Shown piece after piece: positions 1 through 10,414 of a stretch of DNA of 30,023 nucleotides (its first letter is position 1; the number at the start of each line of letters is the position of its first letter). The notes under the pieces are model-generated. The model ran no database searches. It saw only the letters and a program-made list of their open reading frames with translations, and was not told the origin of the DNA. Location of the stretch: positions 93,625-123,647 of the forward strand of contig JBBHKE010003570.1 in NCBI GenBank assembly GCA_037447655.1. The letters run 5' to 3'. A program made the translations under genes and the position numbers. This DNA comes from Zygnema cylindricum. Taxonomy: Eukaryota > Streptophyta > Zygnematophyceae > Zygnematales > Zygnemataceae.

Positions 1-290
1 AGAAACAGACCACAGATCGAAAAGAGTTCTACAACTAATACATTCTAATATTCTCGATCCTCCACAAGTGGTTTCGGCTAGAGGCGTCCACTATATGGTC
101 ACGTTTACAGATGACTACTCGAGGTACACCAAAGTTTAATTCATGCAATATTAAAGTGAAGTGTTTACTCACTGCAAATACTACAAAGCGTGGGCGGAAA
201 AACTTCATGGAGTTCCTATATTGGCGTTGAGATTGGACAATGGGGGAGAAATCACATTCAAGGAATTCGAAGAGTTTCTCTTTCACGAAG

Positions 291-1320
291 ATGTTGTTAT
301 ATGATAACTCGTGAAGGTGGAGCTGTAGCAGTAGTTGTAGAAGTAGACATAGCTAAAACAGAAGCTAAAAAAGAATCCCACCAAAAACACCACTTTTGAT
401 TCACTACACAATCTGACACATTAATCCAATTAACACCAAATAAAGCACATACACAAATCACTATATAAGCTGACAATTCCCAAAGTTACAGCTTAATTGG
501 TCTAGTAAACCATAAGATATGGAATCTGCAAGTTTCCCAAAAATCGCCCTTAGATTTCCATATTCCCAAAACTGGATATCAAAATATTTCTAAGTCCTAA
601 ACTTTACACACTGAGTGAGTATCAAATGCTCATTGACCAATCAGGTGTGTGTACCCGGAATACTAGTACTGTATTATAGTACGACAGAGTACCTTAATGT
701 ACTTTCACAAACCTATTTGCAACTAGCCTAAAATGAATAATAAACACTGTTTACTAATGCATTACACTACAAAAATCTGTTACTTAAGTATTCACAATTT
801 GGCGCCGTACACATAATATTGTTGCTTAGTTATCAACAGCCAAATAAGTCAACCCGGTTGTAGTTAACTTGTACGAATATCTGAAGTGCTTACAAAGCAC
901 CTCGTCACCAGTGGTCCCCACTTGAATCTCAGCTTTTTGTTTGCTTAAAATCGGCGTCCGCTATTTGTCATTTTACAATTGTGTTCCCATATGTCTGGTT
1001 CACATTCTGTCTGTCCGATCCGCCGAATTCCCTCGTTCGATAAGTGACATTTGTCTACGACCATTCCGCATTTCTTGTTTGTCCGATCCGCCAAATTCCC
1101 TTATTCAATAAGTGACATTTGTGTACGACCATTCCACATTTCTTGCGTTGTCTGTAATGTCGACGCGTGTTTATGTGACCGTACAATATACTCTAGAGTG
1201 ACTTCTTCACTGTCACACTATTTAAGGTAAGTAATACCATCACTTTGAACCAAAAATATTCTAAGTTGTAAACCTCTTGTCACAGCTCTATCTATTTAAG
1301 ACAAAGCTTTAAAACCAACG
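291..1320 (-). mobile_element. antisense solo LTR of a related copia element, nested in the integrase
   Basis: The reverse complement of this stretch aligns over its whole length with the host element's own 3' LTR at 3727-4703. Shared blocks include GACAATTCCCAAA, CTAGTAAAC.ATAAGATATG, TAAGTCCTAAA and GGTAAGTA. Both end in TGTTG...CAACA-like termini; here the right end is CAACG. The insertion is bounded by GAAG at 287-290 and GAAG at 1321-1324, a probable target-site duplication (4 of 5 bases if a 5-bp duplication is assumed). Removing it restores the integrase frame. There is no internal retrotransposon coding sequence, so it is best read as a solo LTR left by LTR-LTR recombination. The many differences from the other LTR show it is a different, older or sister element. 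Confidence 0.8.
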
Positions 1321-1365
1321 GAAGGTATCAATCACAATCTTAGAGTTCCATATACATCAGAATAA

Positions 1366-1473
1366 AATGGTGTTTCTGAAAGATTAAATAGGATAGTGAC
1401 AGAGAGTGCTCGGTTCATAAATGGTGTTTCTGAAAGATTAAATAGGACAGTGATAGAGAGTGCTCGGTCCATG
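1366..1473 (+). repeat. 54-bp tandem duplication inside integrase
   Basis: Two copies of a 54-bp unit (1366-1419 and 1420-1473) both encode an 18-residue block starting NGVSERLNR. The unit is a multiple of three, so the frame is kept. The copies differ at a few bases (for example GGATAGTGACAG against GGACAGTGATAG), so the duplication is not recent. Confidence 0.85.
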
Positions 1474-2228
1474 CTTGCAGATAAAAAGCTAGATTTGAAA
1501 TTCTGGGCTGAACCACTTAATTGTGTTGTTTATATTAAAAACAGAATTGCATCTAGGTCTTTTTGCATTACACCTTATGAGCTTTGGACACGATAAAAAT
1601 CTGATGGTAGTCACTTTAAGATCTTTGGCAGAAAGTGTTTTATTTTGGATACTCCACAGGATAGATGGAAAATGGTTCTAAGGGCTTACCTAGGATTTTC
1701 ATAGGGTATGATGATAATACAAAAGAGTATAGAGTATTTTTTTTTGAGAAACAGATAGTAATTATCTCTAAAAATCTTTAGATTAAAGATGAAAAGGATT
1801 CGGTTGACTAATTTAAGATGCCACAACAACCGGCAAAAGAAAATCAGGAATATGTTATTTTCACCATACACAGCGAATGTACTTTCCACTAGCAAGTGCG
1901 ACATCTCTTCCTTCTGTTCCTATGGTGCCTTCACAGGATGGTTCCCCACAAGTTTCGACTCGGGCGGAATTAATAATAACCCAGTATGTACGAGTTCAAG
2001 TTACGGCTCAAACAAGACTGTAAAATCAGAGGTTGTCGACGATTTCAGCCTTAGAATTTCTGGGGGGAAAGGAGATCTAGCAGCCGTCTACAACCAAGCT
2101 CTCACTTTGTTTTTTTCGCAACCACAGAAGAGCCTCTAACAATCTAGGAGGCCTTTTCATCACCAGAGAGAAATCATTGAATCAAGGAGGCAAATGATGA
2201 AATGAAGTTTATTATTGAGGCACACACA

Positions 2229-3703
2229 TGAGAGCTGGTGGATCTTCTTCCTGGTAGAAAAGCCATCTGCAGCAAATGGGTATTCAAGGTGAAGCTGAAC
2301 CCGGACAACACCATTAAAAGATATAAGGCCATACTAGTGGCCATAAGGTACAATTAAAAAGAAGGTATTGACTTTGAAGAAACCTTCACTCCAATTGTCA
2401 GATTTCCCACTGTCATAATTTTGCTAAGTCTAGCGGCTTTAGAGAATATGGAAATACATCAAATGGATGTTAAAACAACCTTCTTGCATGGAGAGTTATT
2501 AGAAACCATTTTTATGAAGCAACCTGAAATGTATGTAGAAAAGAGAAAGGAAGAATTAGTGTGTAAGTTGATGAAATTTGTGTATGGGCTAAAACAAGCC
2601 CCGCGACAATGGAATTTGAAGCTAGAAAAGTTTTTGACTAGGCTAGGTTTTAAGAGAATAAGCTCAAACCATTCCCTATTAATCTTTAATGGGAAGGATG
2701 GGATACTATACATTGCTATATATGTGGATGACTTATTATTAGTAAGTAGGTCAATGGATGAAATAAACTGAATTGAAGCGGCTTTTAGATCTAGGTTTGA
2801 GATGAATGACCTCGTAGAGGCCAAGTATATCTTAGGTATACAGGTAGAAAGAGACAAAAACAAGAGGCTGATTATGTTGACTTAGAAAGAAGCAGTACGT
2901 AACATGCTGGAAAGATTTGAAATGAAAGATGTAAAGGGATCTCTAATTCCCAAAGAATTCAGGCAAATATTGGAAGGAAGTGATTCAAATTCAACGATAA
3001 TGGTTAGTGAGAGTCTAGAGACGAAGAGGAAGAGTTTATATCCTCAAAACCATATAGACAAATAGTTGGAAGTCTGATATATTTTATGAACTGTAAGACA
3101 CCTGAAGTTGTAGACGCTGTGGGAGTCTTGAGTAGAAGTCAGAATCCTAAAAATGCAGACTAGGAAGCAGCAAAAAACGTGTTGAGATATCTTGAAGGTA
3201 CTCAAAATCTTAAGCTTGTACTTGGAGGAGGAGAAGTAAAAATACAAATGTGGAGTGACAATAGTTATGGGGACATGCCAAGCCGAAAATTTACAACCGC
3301 TTTTGTTCTTAAGATTGGAGATGGAACTTGCTGCTGGAGCAACAAATTACTAAAGGTTAAAGTTCAATCCACAATGGAGTTGGAATACATGGCAGCAGCT
3401 TTTGCTCTCAAATACCTCCTATGGATTAAGTATATTTTACAAGAACTTAGGTATATGCAGACACGTCCTCAGTCTATCAGGTGTGACAACCAAGCAGCCA
3501 TTGCCATTGCCTCTAGCCCGAGCCATTAGTTTAAAAGCAAACACATGGATGTTAGACTTCACTTTGTCAAAGAAAAAGTGCTTGCAAAAGTCATTAAATT
3601 ATGTTATTTACCGGATGAGAAGATGGTGGTTGACATGTTAACAAAAGCCCTTCTTGCTCCTAAGTTGTATTTTTTTAGAGAGGCTATTGGACTAAGTGAG
3701 TAA
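2229..3703 (+). pseudogene. copia reverse transcriptase and RNase H
   Basis: Starts in the family motif ELVDLLPGRKAI..KWVFKVK, then FEETFTPIVRFPT, MDVKTTFLHGEL (catalytic Asp), VYGLKQAPRQW and the RT box YVDDLLLV with YVDD at 2721-2732. RNase H follows: MWSDNSYGD, STMELEYMAA, IRCDNQAAIAIA and a tail HMDVRLHFVKEKV...DMLTKALL ending at a TAA at 3701-3703. Stops at about 2355, 2769, 2881 and 3063 and a frame change near 3150 break it. The 2421-2771 block and the 3179-3529 block remain open. The gap to the LTR is 23 bp and holds ACGGGAG, a plausible polypurine primer. Confidence 0.9.
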
Positions 3704-3726
3704 CTGAGTCTAAAGATTTACGGGAG

Positions 3727-4703
3727 TGTTGTAAATTGAAATCTTTTTTTCAGTAGATAGGGTCTTGAGAGGTGACCAAGGACTTAGAACATTTTCTAAA
3801 TATTTTTGATGTTATACTTACCTTTATTAGTGTTAAAATAGCATAAGTACAATAGAGTGTATTGTACTTCAACAAGAACGCGTGTTGCCAAGAGAAGCCT
3901 ATGCAGATTTTACGGAGTGGCGCAACAACTAGTTACACGCATTAGACGAGCGGATTCGCCGGATCAGTCAAACGAAATTTGGACCGGATATTTAAGAAAA
4001 TTATGGTACGCTATTATACTATGATCATTAATTCGAATCGTGTCAACGGACGCGATTCACATAAGCCAGAAGTGACGAAGTACACCTGTACGCACTCAGA
4101 TGATTCGTACCGCATTGCAACATTCATCTGGACTTTTTAACTGATGATGACTAAGCATACGCAACATTAATTGTACGGATAATATCTGTGAATATCTCGA
4201 AAACAAATAGTTAAAGTTTAATGCATTAATAAATAGTGTTACACTGTTCATTTAGCGGCAAGTAGTAATTAGGGTTTTGGAAGTACTCGCGGTACAGTAA
4301 CGTACAAGTTGTATACTTTGTCGTAAGTCAAGATAGTACTCTAGTACGGTCACCCAAATTAGTGTGACTTGTAGACACTCACTATGAGTATCTAATTTAG
4401 GACTTAACCAATTTTGTATCATCCAATTTCGGGATTATGATATTTTAACGGCAGTTTTAGGGAACTGCTAGACATCATATCTTATAGTTTACTAGGTCAT
4501 TTGGGTTGCAATTTTGGGAATTGTCATTTTACTGTATTTTGTATCACTGCGGCAAATTTGAGGCATATTGGCCTTTTGGGTCATGTTTTGTGTCGGCTAA
4601 AAGTTGATTGTTGAGTAGGTGCTTGATAGTTTCTATTGTTTGTCATGTCTACTTCCACTACTACTGCTGGTTCTCCTCTTACAACGCTGGTTGTAGAACA
4701 ACA
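3727..4703 (+). repeat. 3' LTR of the copia element
   Basis: Begins TGTTGTAAATTG right after the purine run ACGGGAG and ends TAGAACAACA, so the termini are the inverted pair TGTTG/CAACA. Length is about 977 bp. The full-length reverse-complement match to the inserted LTR at about 291-1320 sets both boundaries independently. An ATG with a short S/T-rich reading frame near 4643 lies inside the LTR and is conserved in both copies, but nothing suggests it is translated. Confidence 0.8.
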
Positions 4704-5612
4704 TTGTCTTCACAAGGGTGGAGTTGATTTAAGATTATGTCTACTAGGGTGGCATAAATACTTTGGTGAACTAGTGTGGGTAGGGGCTATCCTAGTGGCT
4801 CAATCTCAGTTGTGCTCCTGTGTGACTTTGGAGTCCACATAATTTCAAGAAATTTATCTAACGGTGTGAAACTATATAGCGGACTTAGAAACCGTGGAAA
4901 AATACGGACGCGTAGAAGATTATGGTTATTGCATATATATACGGACGACAATCAATTTCACATTTGATCGCACGACTAGCCTACAGTCGATTGTCCGGAA
5001 TGGCTCTTATGGCGGTTTACGCCAAATACACCACACATTGACATGTGGCGACATCTTAGAGGATGTCTTGGGAAAAATAAACAAAACTATGGCATCAGCT
5101 GTGGTAGATACATACTTATGATAGGTGCAGTACAAAAGGCGCACATAAACAATGATGGTTATAGGCGCGTACTATCATTTTTTATATTTCTGTACTTTAT
5201 AGACCACTGGTAGCTGGAGAGATTAGTAGATGAGCGCTACTTTGTAGACCTCTGATTCCTAGAGGGATTTATAGATGGGCGCTGTGAGTAGGTTCTAAGG
5301 AATTAGGCACTTATTGACATTCTTTCTCCCATAGAGCATCCGTCTAAAAGAGATGAGTGCAATCAACCTTAATTAACATCTAAGATGAGCGTTTGTGTTG
5401 GATTAGAGAGGTCGATGGTCACCAGATATTTCATGTCTTTATATTTTTTACTATCATGCGCGGATATTGGTAGTAACAAATACACGCGGAAAACATGACG
5501 TGGATAGTATTCATACATAGATGGTGTCGACTACGGTATCAAAACAAATAAAAAGGGTTCTGTAGGAGATTCTACAGCGGTGTACAGTTACACACCACAT
5601 AAACCGCATTTG
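4704..5612. other. no gene recognised; short tandem duplication
   Basis: No conserved coding sequence was seen on either strand. The only structure is a 45-bp tandem duplication at 5195-5284: the two copies share TAGACC.CTG, CT.GAG.GATT and TAGATG.GCGCT. The stretch may be part of another degraded element. I looked here for the missing C-terminal exons of the PIN gene on the - strand and did not find them. Confidence 0.6.
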
Positions 5613-5622
5613 NNNNNNNNNN
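5613..5622. other. assembly gap (10 N)
   Basis: Ten undetermined bases. They stand just before a (GGGAGA)n tract, so the gap probably marks an assembly break in simple sequence and its true length may not be 10. It interrupts the - strand reading frame that continues from PIN exon 4. Confidence 0.95.
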
Positions 5623-5815
5623 AGGGAGAGGGAGAGGGAGAGGGAGAGGAAGGGGGAGAGGGAGAGGAAGGGGGAGAGGGAGAGAGAAGGGGCAGGGTAG
5701 AGAGGGAGAGAGGGAGGGGGGGAGATGGAGTGGGAGAGGGAGAGGGAGAGAGAGAGGAAAAGGAAGGGTAAAAGAGAGGGGGAGTGAGAGGAGAAGAGAG
5801 AGAGAGAGAGGGAGA
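5623..5815. repeat. (GGGAGA)n purine tract
   Basis: Nearly uninterrupted GGGAGA/GGGAGG hexamers, read as CTCCCT on the PIN sense strand. The Ser/Pro/Leu-rich reading frames here come from the repeat and are not treated as protein. Confidence 0.95.
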
Positions 5816-5819
5816 ATCA

Positions 5820-8737
5820 AAAGTACTCGAATCCTCGATTTGTTTTCTTGATGCTGCCTTTATTTCACCGTTAAAGTTTTTTTTTTCTGGTCGGGCAGAA
5901 GAATCATGAAAATTATCAGCAGATGAATTGTTGTTTTCGATTGTCGTTTCCGGGCAGCTCGAAAAGTTTTCCCTACCCCCATTTTGCTGCCCTAATTCTA
6001 CTTTGACTTCTTCTGTGTACTCGAAAATTAGAGATTGGTTATTCAATTCTGAAACTGCCCGAAAACTTTTTACTTTTGCTGCCCGGAGTTCAAATAAAAC
6101 TGTTATGGCAATAAACCATACTACAACCTGGTAAAAAAGGAGAAAAAAAAAGAAAAAAAAGGTTAAGGGAGAAGAAATGAAAAAGGTATAAAATCTCCAA
6201 CAGAACAGACAAGATTCAAAAACAGAATTGAAAATATTATATCCCAAAGAATTTTCCAAAGAATGATCAAAAACTTTCACAAAATCCTTTAAAAACTCAA
6301 CAAAACCTTTCAAAATCTCAACAAAACTTAAAAAAAAACTCAACAAAACCTTAAAAAAACTCAACAAAGTCTTTTAAAACTTCAACAAAACCTTCAAAAA
6401 ACTCAACAAAACCTTTAAAAAACTCAATAAACTTGATTAAACCTTTAAAAAACTCAAAAAAACCCTAAAAAAAACCCTAATCGATACCTGGACCACCACC
6501 AGCTGTGCCATGAGACTCTCTGCCTCCTTTCCGTACATAGAACCAACCACCGGAATTCCTGGAAAATATAAAGATAATAATAAAAATTGGTAAGAATGAG
6601 TACAAAAAAAGTGCAGAGGTTTTTCCTATTTCCTACTCTCCTGTTTCTATACGTAAAGAGACTCTCTTCCTCCTCTCTCACCCTCTCTGCCCTCTTCCTC
6701 TCGCTCCCTCCCTCTTCCCCATCCTCTCCCTTGTCCCTCACCTTCCCTTGTCACTCTTCCCTTTCTCTCCTTTTCCCGCCCTCTACACTCACCTACCAAT
6801 AATGAGTGTGTTGGGTAAAGCAGACACCATAAATAGCGTGAGAACCCAGTCATAGGCCCAGTTGGCTGGTTTCCCTGCTGGTCCAAAAAAGCGTCCCCAT
6901 ACAGAGAGGCCTAGAAGAACCAATACTTTTGTCGCAGAATCGGCCGCCAAAAGTCGACCGTTGATTTTGTAAAGATTGGTGGTCGAGATTAGCTGATAGG
7001 AAAAGAGGACAAAAGGACAAAAAGTTAAGGACACAACATTGAAAAAGAGAGTATAGGATGGATTAGAGGATAAGTGGATTCACAACGAGGATAAAATAGG
7101 ATAGGACAAAAGTCAATGCATGGTTGTGGAAAAAAAATGTCCATGTTCAAGTCCATGCCATTGAAGAACTCCAAGCCGGATGATATGTCGACGTCAATGT
7201 CATTCAACGTCATTTCAATGTCAACTTAATGTCAATTCAATTTCAATTCAAGGTCAATTCGATGTCAATCCAATGTCGATTTCTTAGTGGAATCGAAATT
7301 TTGATGTTAACGGAGATGGCAATGGAAACATCAATGAAATTTTTGAACATCCACCGCAATATCAAAGTTGACGTTCGTTTCAATAAATTGATGGACTGAA
7401 AAAACCAAACAGAGGTTAACAAGAACCTTTCTGCTGAAAGTAAATACGTTAATGTATTGAAACTGAATGCTATCAACGCCAGCGTCAATGTTATTACCAG
7501 ATTCAATAATCCAGACAATTAGGATATCAATATTTAAAGCCATGGCTTATCAACACCGGCGTGAATGTCAACACATTCATGGATGCCAATCAACATCATC
7601 ACCTTCACACTTATGGGGATCATCCCATTGAGGCTGATATCATTGGAGGCCTTGATGCCGACAATTATATAAGTGTTAATTTCCATTGTCATATTCAGCA
7701 GCAGTATCAATGTTGCACCAATATCACATCACTGTCAGTCAATGTTACGTCAATGTCACGTCAATGCCACGTCAATATCAACAAATGTCATACCATTGTC
7801 ACATCAATGTCAGTTAATGGTACATCAATGTCACATCAATGTCAGTTAATGTCACATCAATATCACGTCAATGTCAATTAATGTCACATCAATGTCACAT
7901 CAATGGCAGTCATGTCACACCAATGTCACATCAATGTCAGTTAATGTCACATCAAGGTCATTCAATGGCAGTCATGTCACACCAATGTCACGTAGCTGTC
8001 AAACATTGTCACATCACTGTCATGTCAAGGTCACGTCACTATCAGCCAATATCGCACCAAAATCACGTCACTATCAGTCAATGTCACTTCAATTTCACAT
8101 CAACGTCACATGCATTTTCAATTCATTATCAATGTTACCTCAATGTCACGTCACTATCGCAAACATTGTCTCAATGTCTCATCAATGTCAACGAAAAGCC
8201 ATACCGATATCACAAATGTCTTGCGATCTTCCACAAAAGTCACAACATAAACTCTGTATACCAGAATTGAACGCAAGAATCTCCAAACCTGAAACCTTCT
8301 TTGGACCTCTTGAACCTTAACCTGGAATACAAATCCTTAACCTCTCCCTTAACCCTAAAATCCGATAGAGCTTGAAACCTTGGACGGCGCCCTTTAATTT
8401 ACCCTTAAATCTCTAATAATTAACCCTAATCCTGAACCCTAAATTTCCAGCAAAACCAGCAAGGCTTAAACCCAGCGCTGTAAACATTTTACCTTAACCC
8501 TAAATCCTGAAATTCAATTTCAAATGAAACCAGCAATTGTTAAAATCTGAACCGTAACGTCACCTGAAAATTCAGAAACGGAACAGCAAACAGTGACACG
8601 TAACTGTTGATGGCCTGGCACTGCTCCGTAGAAAAAACAGCCCATTTCCGTACAACCAGAAATCCGAGGCCCATGGCGACATAGAGAGGCGTGATAGCGC
8701 TCATCACACGGTACACGTCATCAACGCTGATCCCCAT
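5820..8737 (-). CDS. PIN: PIN-type auxin efflux carrier, N-terminal half (partial)
   Basis: Four exons fit the PIN family without a frame break: 8737-8564 (58 codons), 6992-6797, 6558-6488, and from 6127 down to about 5820. All introns are GT-AG: donors GTGACG, GTAGGT and GTATCG; acceptors ATCAG, TCCAG and ACCAG. Exon 1 gives the family N-terminus (DVYRVMSAITPLYVAM, then FSTEQCQAINSYVSLFAVP). Exon 2 holds LISTTN, LLAADSATK and LPNTLII. Exon 3 completes G-IPVVGSMYG and SLMAQLVVVQ. Exon 4 adds VVVWFIAITVLFELRAAK and then a polar Ser/Asn/Glu-rich stretch, the start of the cytoplasmic loop. Predicted role: auxin export at a membrane. The visible protein is about 250 residues, whereas family members usually have 350-650. 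The second helix bundle and the loop end are missing: the frame runs into the (GGGAGA)n tract and gap, with a copia element beyond. Whether the gene is intact is unknown. Where exon 4 ends is also uncertain. Confidence 0.88.
6290..6480. repeat. minisatellite in PIN intron 3
   Basis: About 20-bp units of the form AAAACTCAACAAAACCTTT repeat through this stretch. Two plant-telomere-like CCCTAAA units lie at its right end, only about 8 bases from the exon 3 donor. Confidence 0.8.
6658..6785. repeat. CT-rich simple tract in PIN intron 2
   Basis: Irregular CTCTTCCTC/CCCTCTCC tract on the + strand, purine-rich on the PIN sense strand. It starts about 10 bases past the exon 2 donor at 6796. No gene. 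Confidence 0.85.
7186..8205. repeat. TCAATGTCAC minisatellite filling PIN intron 1
   Basis: Degenerate 10-12 bp units built on CAATGTCACAT and CAGTTAATGT. They are loose at 7186-7290 and dense at about 7716-8205, with scattered units between. The array gives long apparent ORFs rich in MSHQC/VTSMS on the + strand, which are repeat artefacts. It occupies most of intron 1 (6993-8563). Confidence 0.9.
8330..8510. repeat. degenerate telomere-like CCCTAA cluster
   Basis: Scattered CTTAACCCTAAA, TTAACCCTAATC and GAACCCTAAATT units resemble the plant telomere repeat (TTTAGGG on the other strand) but are irregularly spaced. The cluster begins about 50 bases after the PIN exon 1 donor at 8563. Confidence 0.6.
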
Positions 8738-9123
8738 GACGAACTTCCGTACGATTCGAAAGTTCGGATCAGTCCGTATTTCGAATTCCGAATTCCGAAC
8801 TCCGAACTCGAGCCAACGGTAAAGATTCCGTACAAAGAGACTTTGTTTGGGCCTTTGGGGGAAATGAGGAACTTATTTTGGCCTCGTACGGAGTTTGCAG
8901 TTCGTCGGCAACAATTTTTGACGGCCGTTCGAAGTTCGAACCATGCCGCCGCGTCTTCATTCCGTACGGATTCTGCCGGTTCAGAATCTCCGACGGCTCC
9001 GCCCGCCGTGTGATAACTGATAATGACCGTAAACCGATTTATTCTTCTGGCTAGAATCGAATTCGATTTTTCTCGGCCGACCGCTTCCGACCGTACTCCA
9101 ATAGTCCAATTGTTGTGTCATAA
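8738..9123. promoter_or_regulatory. PIN upstream region with repeated CCGTAC motifs
   Basis: GC-richer stretch directly 5' of the PIN start codon. It carries TTCCGTACG (8745), GTCCGTATT (8772), TTCCGTACA (8826), CTCGTACGG (8884) and the perfect 10-bp palindrome TCCGTACGGA (8961-8970). It may hold the 5' UTR and promoter; no TATA box was assigned. The regulatory role is inference. Confidence 0.35.
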
Positions 9124-9703
9124 ATAAACATCAGAGGTCGCAAAAGTCAAAATTTTACATAACAGAAACCGACCGTTTTTTTTTTTTCAAAATCTGAGTA
9201 ACCGACGCCCGACCGGATTATGTCACGCTCCAAAATTGTTAACCGTAAACCGACCGGCGTTTACTAAAATAAAAGTTAACCCAAACTCGATATCTCGCGA
9301 CTAACCGTGCCCGCCCGTAACCGAAAAAGTACAAAATTAATTAATGTACGACGTATGAATAAGCCAATAATTACGATTTGTCGCGTTCCCTAAGATTTGC
9401 GAAATGAATAGTGTTACTACCGTGTCAGATTTTGCGACGCTAATCATGATGTCACGTACTTCCACGATACCAAAGAGTACAAAGTACAATAATGTTGGAT
9501 TGTATGGACAGTACAAAATTTTCATTTTTTTTGGTTTTTTGGTTAACCGACCATAACCGACCATTTTTTTTTCTGGTGAATCAATCGACTGCAACCGCCC
9601 GACCCTCAAAATTTGGCAACCGAATCCGTTCCGGATCCGGCGCGGGCGGTCGGTTAACGGTGGTCACGGTTTCGGTTGACCATTTGAGACCTCTGATAAA
9701 CAT
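9124..9703. mobile_element. non-autonomous hAT-like element with 8-bp TSD
   Basis: The element at 9132-9695 (564 bp) is flanked by identical ATAAACAT at 9124-9131 and 9696-9703. An 8-bp duplication is the hAT hallmark. Its ends are inverted: left CAGAGGTCGCAAAAG, right (reverse complement) CAGAGGTCTCAAATG. The interior is rich in CCGACCG/CGGTCGG and has no transposase, so it must have been moved in trans. It lies about 400 bp upstream of the PIN start codon. Confidence 0.88.
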
Positions 9704-9792
9704 CACTTCGACAGTTCGACTACAGTAGTACGGATAATATTCATACAATTGCAATGCACACGATATTTTACATTCCATAAAAAAATATTCTC

Positions 9793-10414
9793 CAGGTACA
9801 CCGCTCATCGTTATTATTGCTAAAAAAATTAGCATGAACGCTAATCTATTTTGTCATTTTGTGTATAGTTGTCAGGAAAAAATAAAAACAATAACAATAA
9901 CATTAATTTTGCCACTTAACTCCATTTTATGTGTCTAGTTTGTATGGTCTACTCTGTGTTGGTATCATCACTATTTCAAGTGCAGGTGTACTCACCGAGT
10001 ATTCGCCAAGATACGCACGGTACTTGTGAGGTATACTAAACAATATAAATAAGAGATAAACTCAACTTTATTTCTGGTTACTTTAAGGTATTTTATGCTT
10101 AATGTTTAGTAATGATCTCACACTTTCCGGCGGCTAACAATATTGAAAGTTAATTTACATGCGAAACGCACTTTAAATTAAGCGCACTTAGGGTTGTAGA
10201 AATAGATGTCACGTGGACGTTTTGTACGAAAACGGACTTGTCGTACATAACGCTTACTTTTATGAACACATTATAAAGTGATTAACACTAAATGAAAACT
10301 TTCCATATCAACGTTAATTCCATTTCAGTGTTAATGACACTAGTTTACGATTTTGGGCCAAAAAAGCACCGCCAAAATTAGTGTTGGTAACACAAATAAC
10401 GATGACCGTTCCCC
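9793..10414. mobile_element. TIR element of the CACCGCTCAT family, copy 1 (long)
   Basis: The left end GTACACCGCTCATCGTTATT and right end AATAACGATGACCGTTCC are inverted. The right interior (TTTTGGGCCAAAAAAGCACC, TTAGTGTT) matches the copies at 11886-12093 and 21931-22121. About 620 bp, longer than its relatives, with no transposase seen. No clear target duplication, so superfamily assignment is open; ends starting CACTA in copy 3 hint at CACTA/EnSpm. Confidence 0.6.

Larger units (their letters stand above)
83..1790 (+). pseudogene. copia integrase core, split and frameshifted
   Basis: The left part, in frame with position 110, reads TFTDDYSR (first catalytic Asp region), then LRLDNGGEI (second Asp region, about 227-253) and EFEEFLFHE up to about 290. 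The coding sense resumes at 1321 with GINHNLRVPYTSE, a stop, then NGVSERLNRT and PYELWTR to about 1596. A further frame carries FIGYDDNTKEYRVF, typical of the region after the integrase core, at about 1697-1740. Removing the insertion at about 291-1320 would place FHE directly beside GINHN, as in the family. The catalytic Glu region is duplicated (see the tandem repeat at 1366-1473). Not functional. Confidence 0.85.
1..4703 (+). mobile_element. Ty1/copia LTR retrotransposon, 3' part, decayed
   Basis: Order of domains on the + strand is integrase (about 83-290, then 1321-1790), reverse transcriptase (from about 2229), RNase H (to 3703), a short purine-rich run and a 3' LTR (3727-4703). Integrase before RT is the copia (Pseudoviridae) order. 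The reading frame is broken by several stops and frameshifts, for example stops at 137 and 152 in the integrase, so the copy cannot make Pol. Gag, protease and the 5' LTR lie before the window start, so its target duplication cannot be checked. A related solo LTR is nested in it at about 291-1320. It lies downstream of the visible part of the - strand PIN gene and may sit in one of that gene's introns or may truncate it. Confidence 0.9.

Noticed and set aside
4636-4842. Possible gag start (MSTSTTTAG...) after the 3' LTR
   Set aside because: The same ATG block occurs in the inserted LTR, and LTR ends mapped by alignment (TGTTG...CAACA) place it inside the LTR.
5588-5820. Ser/Pro-rich continuation of PIN exon 4
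   Set aside because: The frame simply runs through (GGGAGA)n and the gap. A donor probably lies before it, though I could not fix the site.
7716-8205. CRISPR-like array
   Set aside because: Units are 10-12 bp, adjacent and degenerate with no spacers, in eukaryotic intron DNA.
7561-8320. Long + strand ORFs rich in MSHQC and VTSMS
   Set aside because: They are the translation of the TCAATGTCAC minisatellite in a PIN intron, open in more than one frame.
8330-8510. True telomere end
   Set aside because: CCCTAA units are scattered and imperfect inside a gene's intron, so they are interstitial telomere-like DNA at most.
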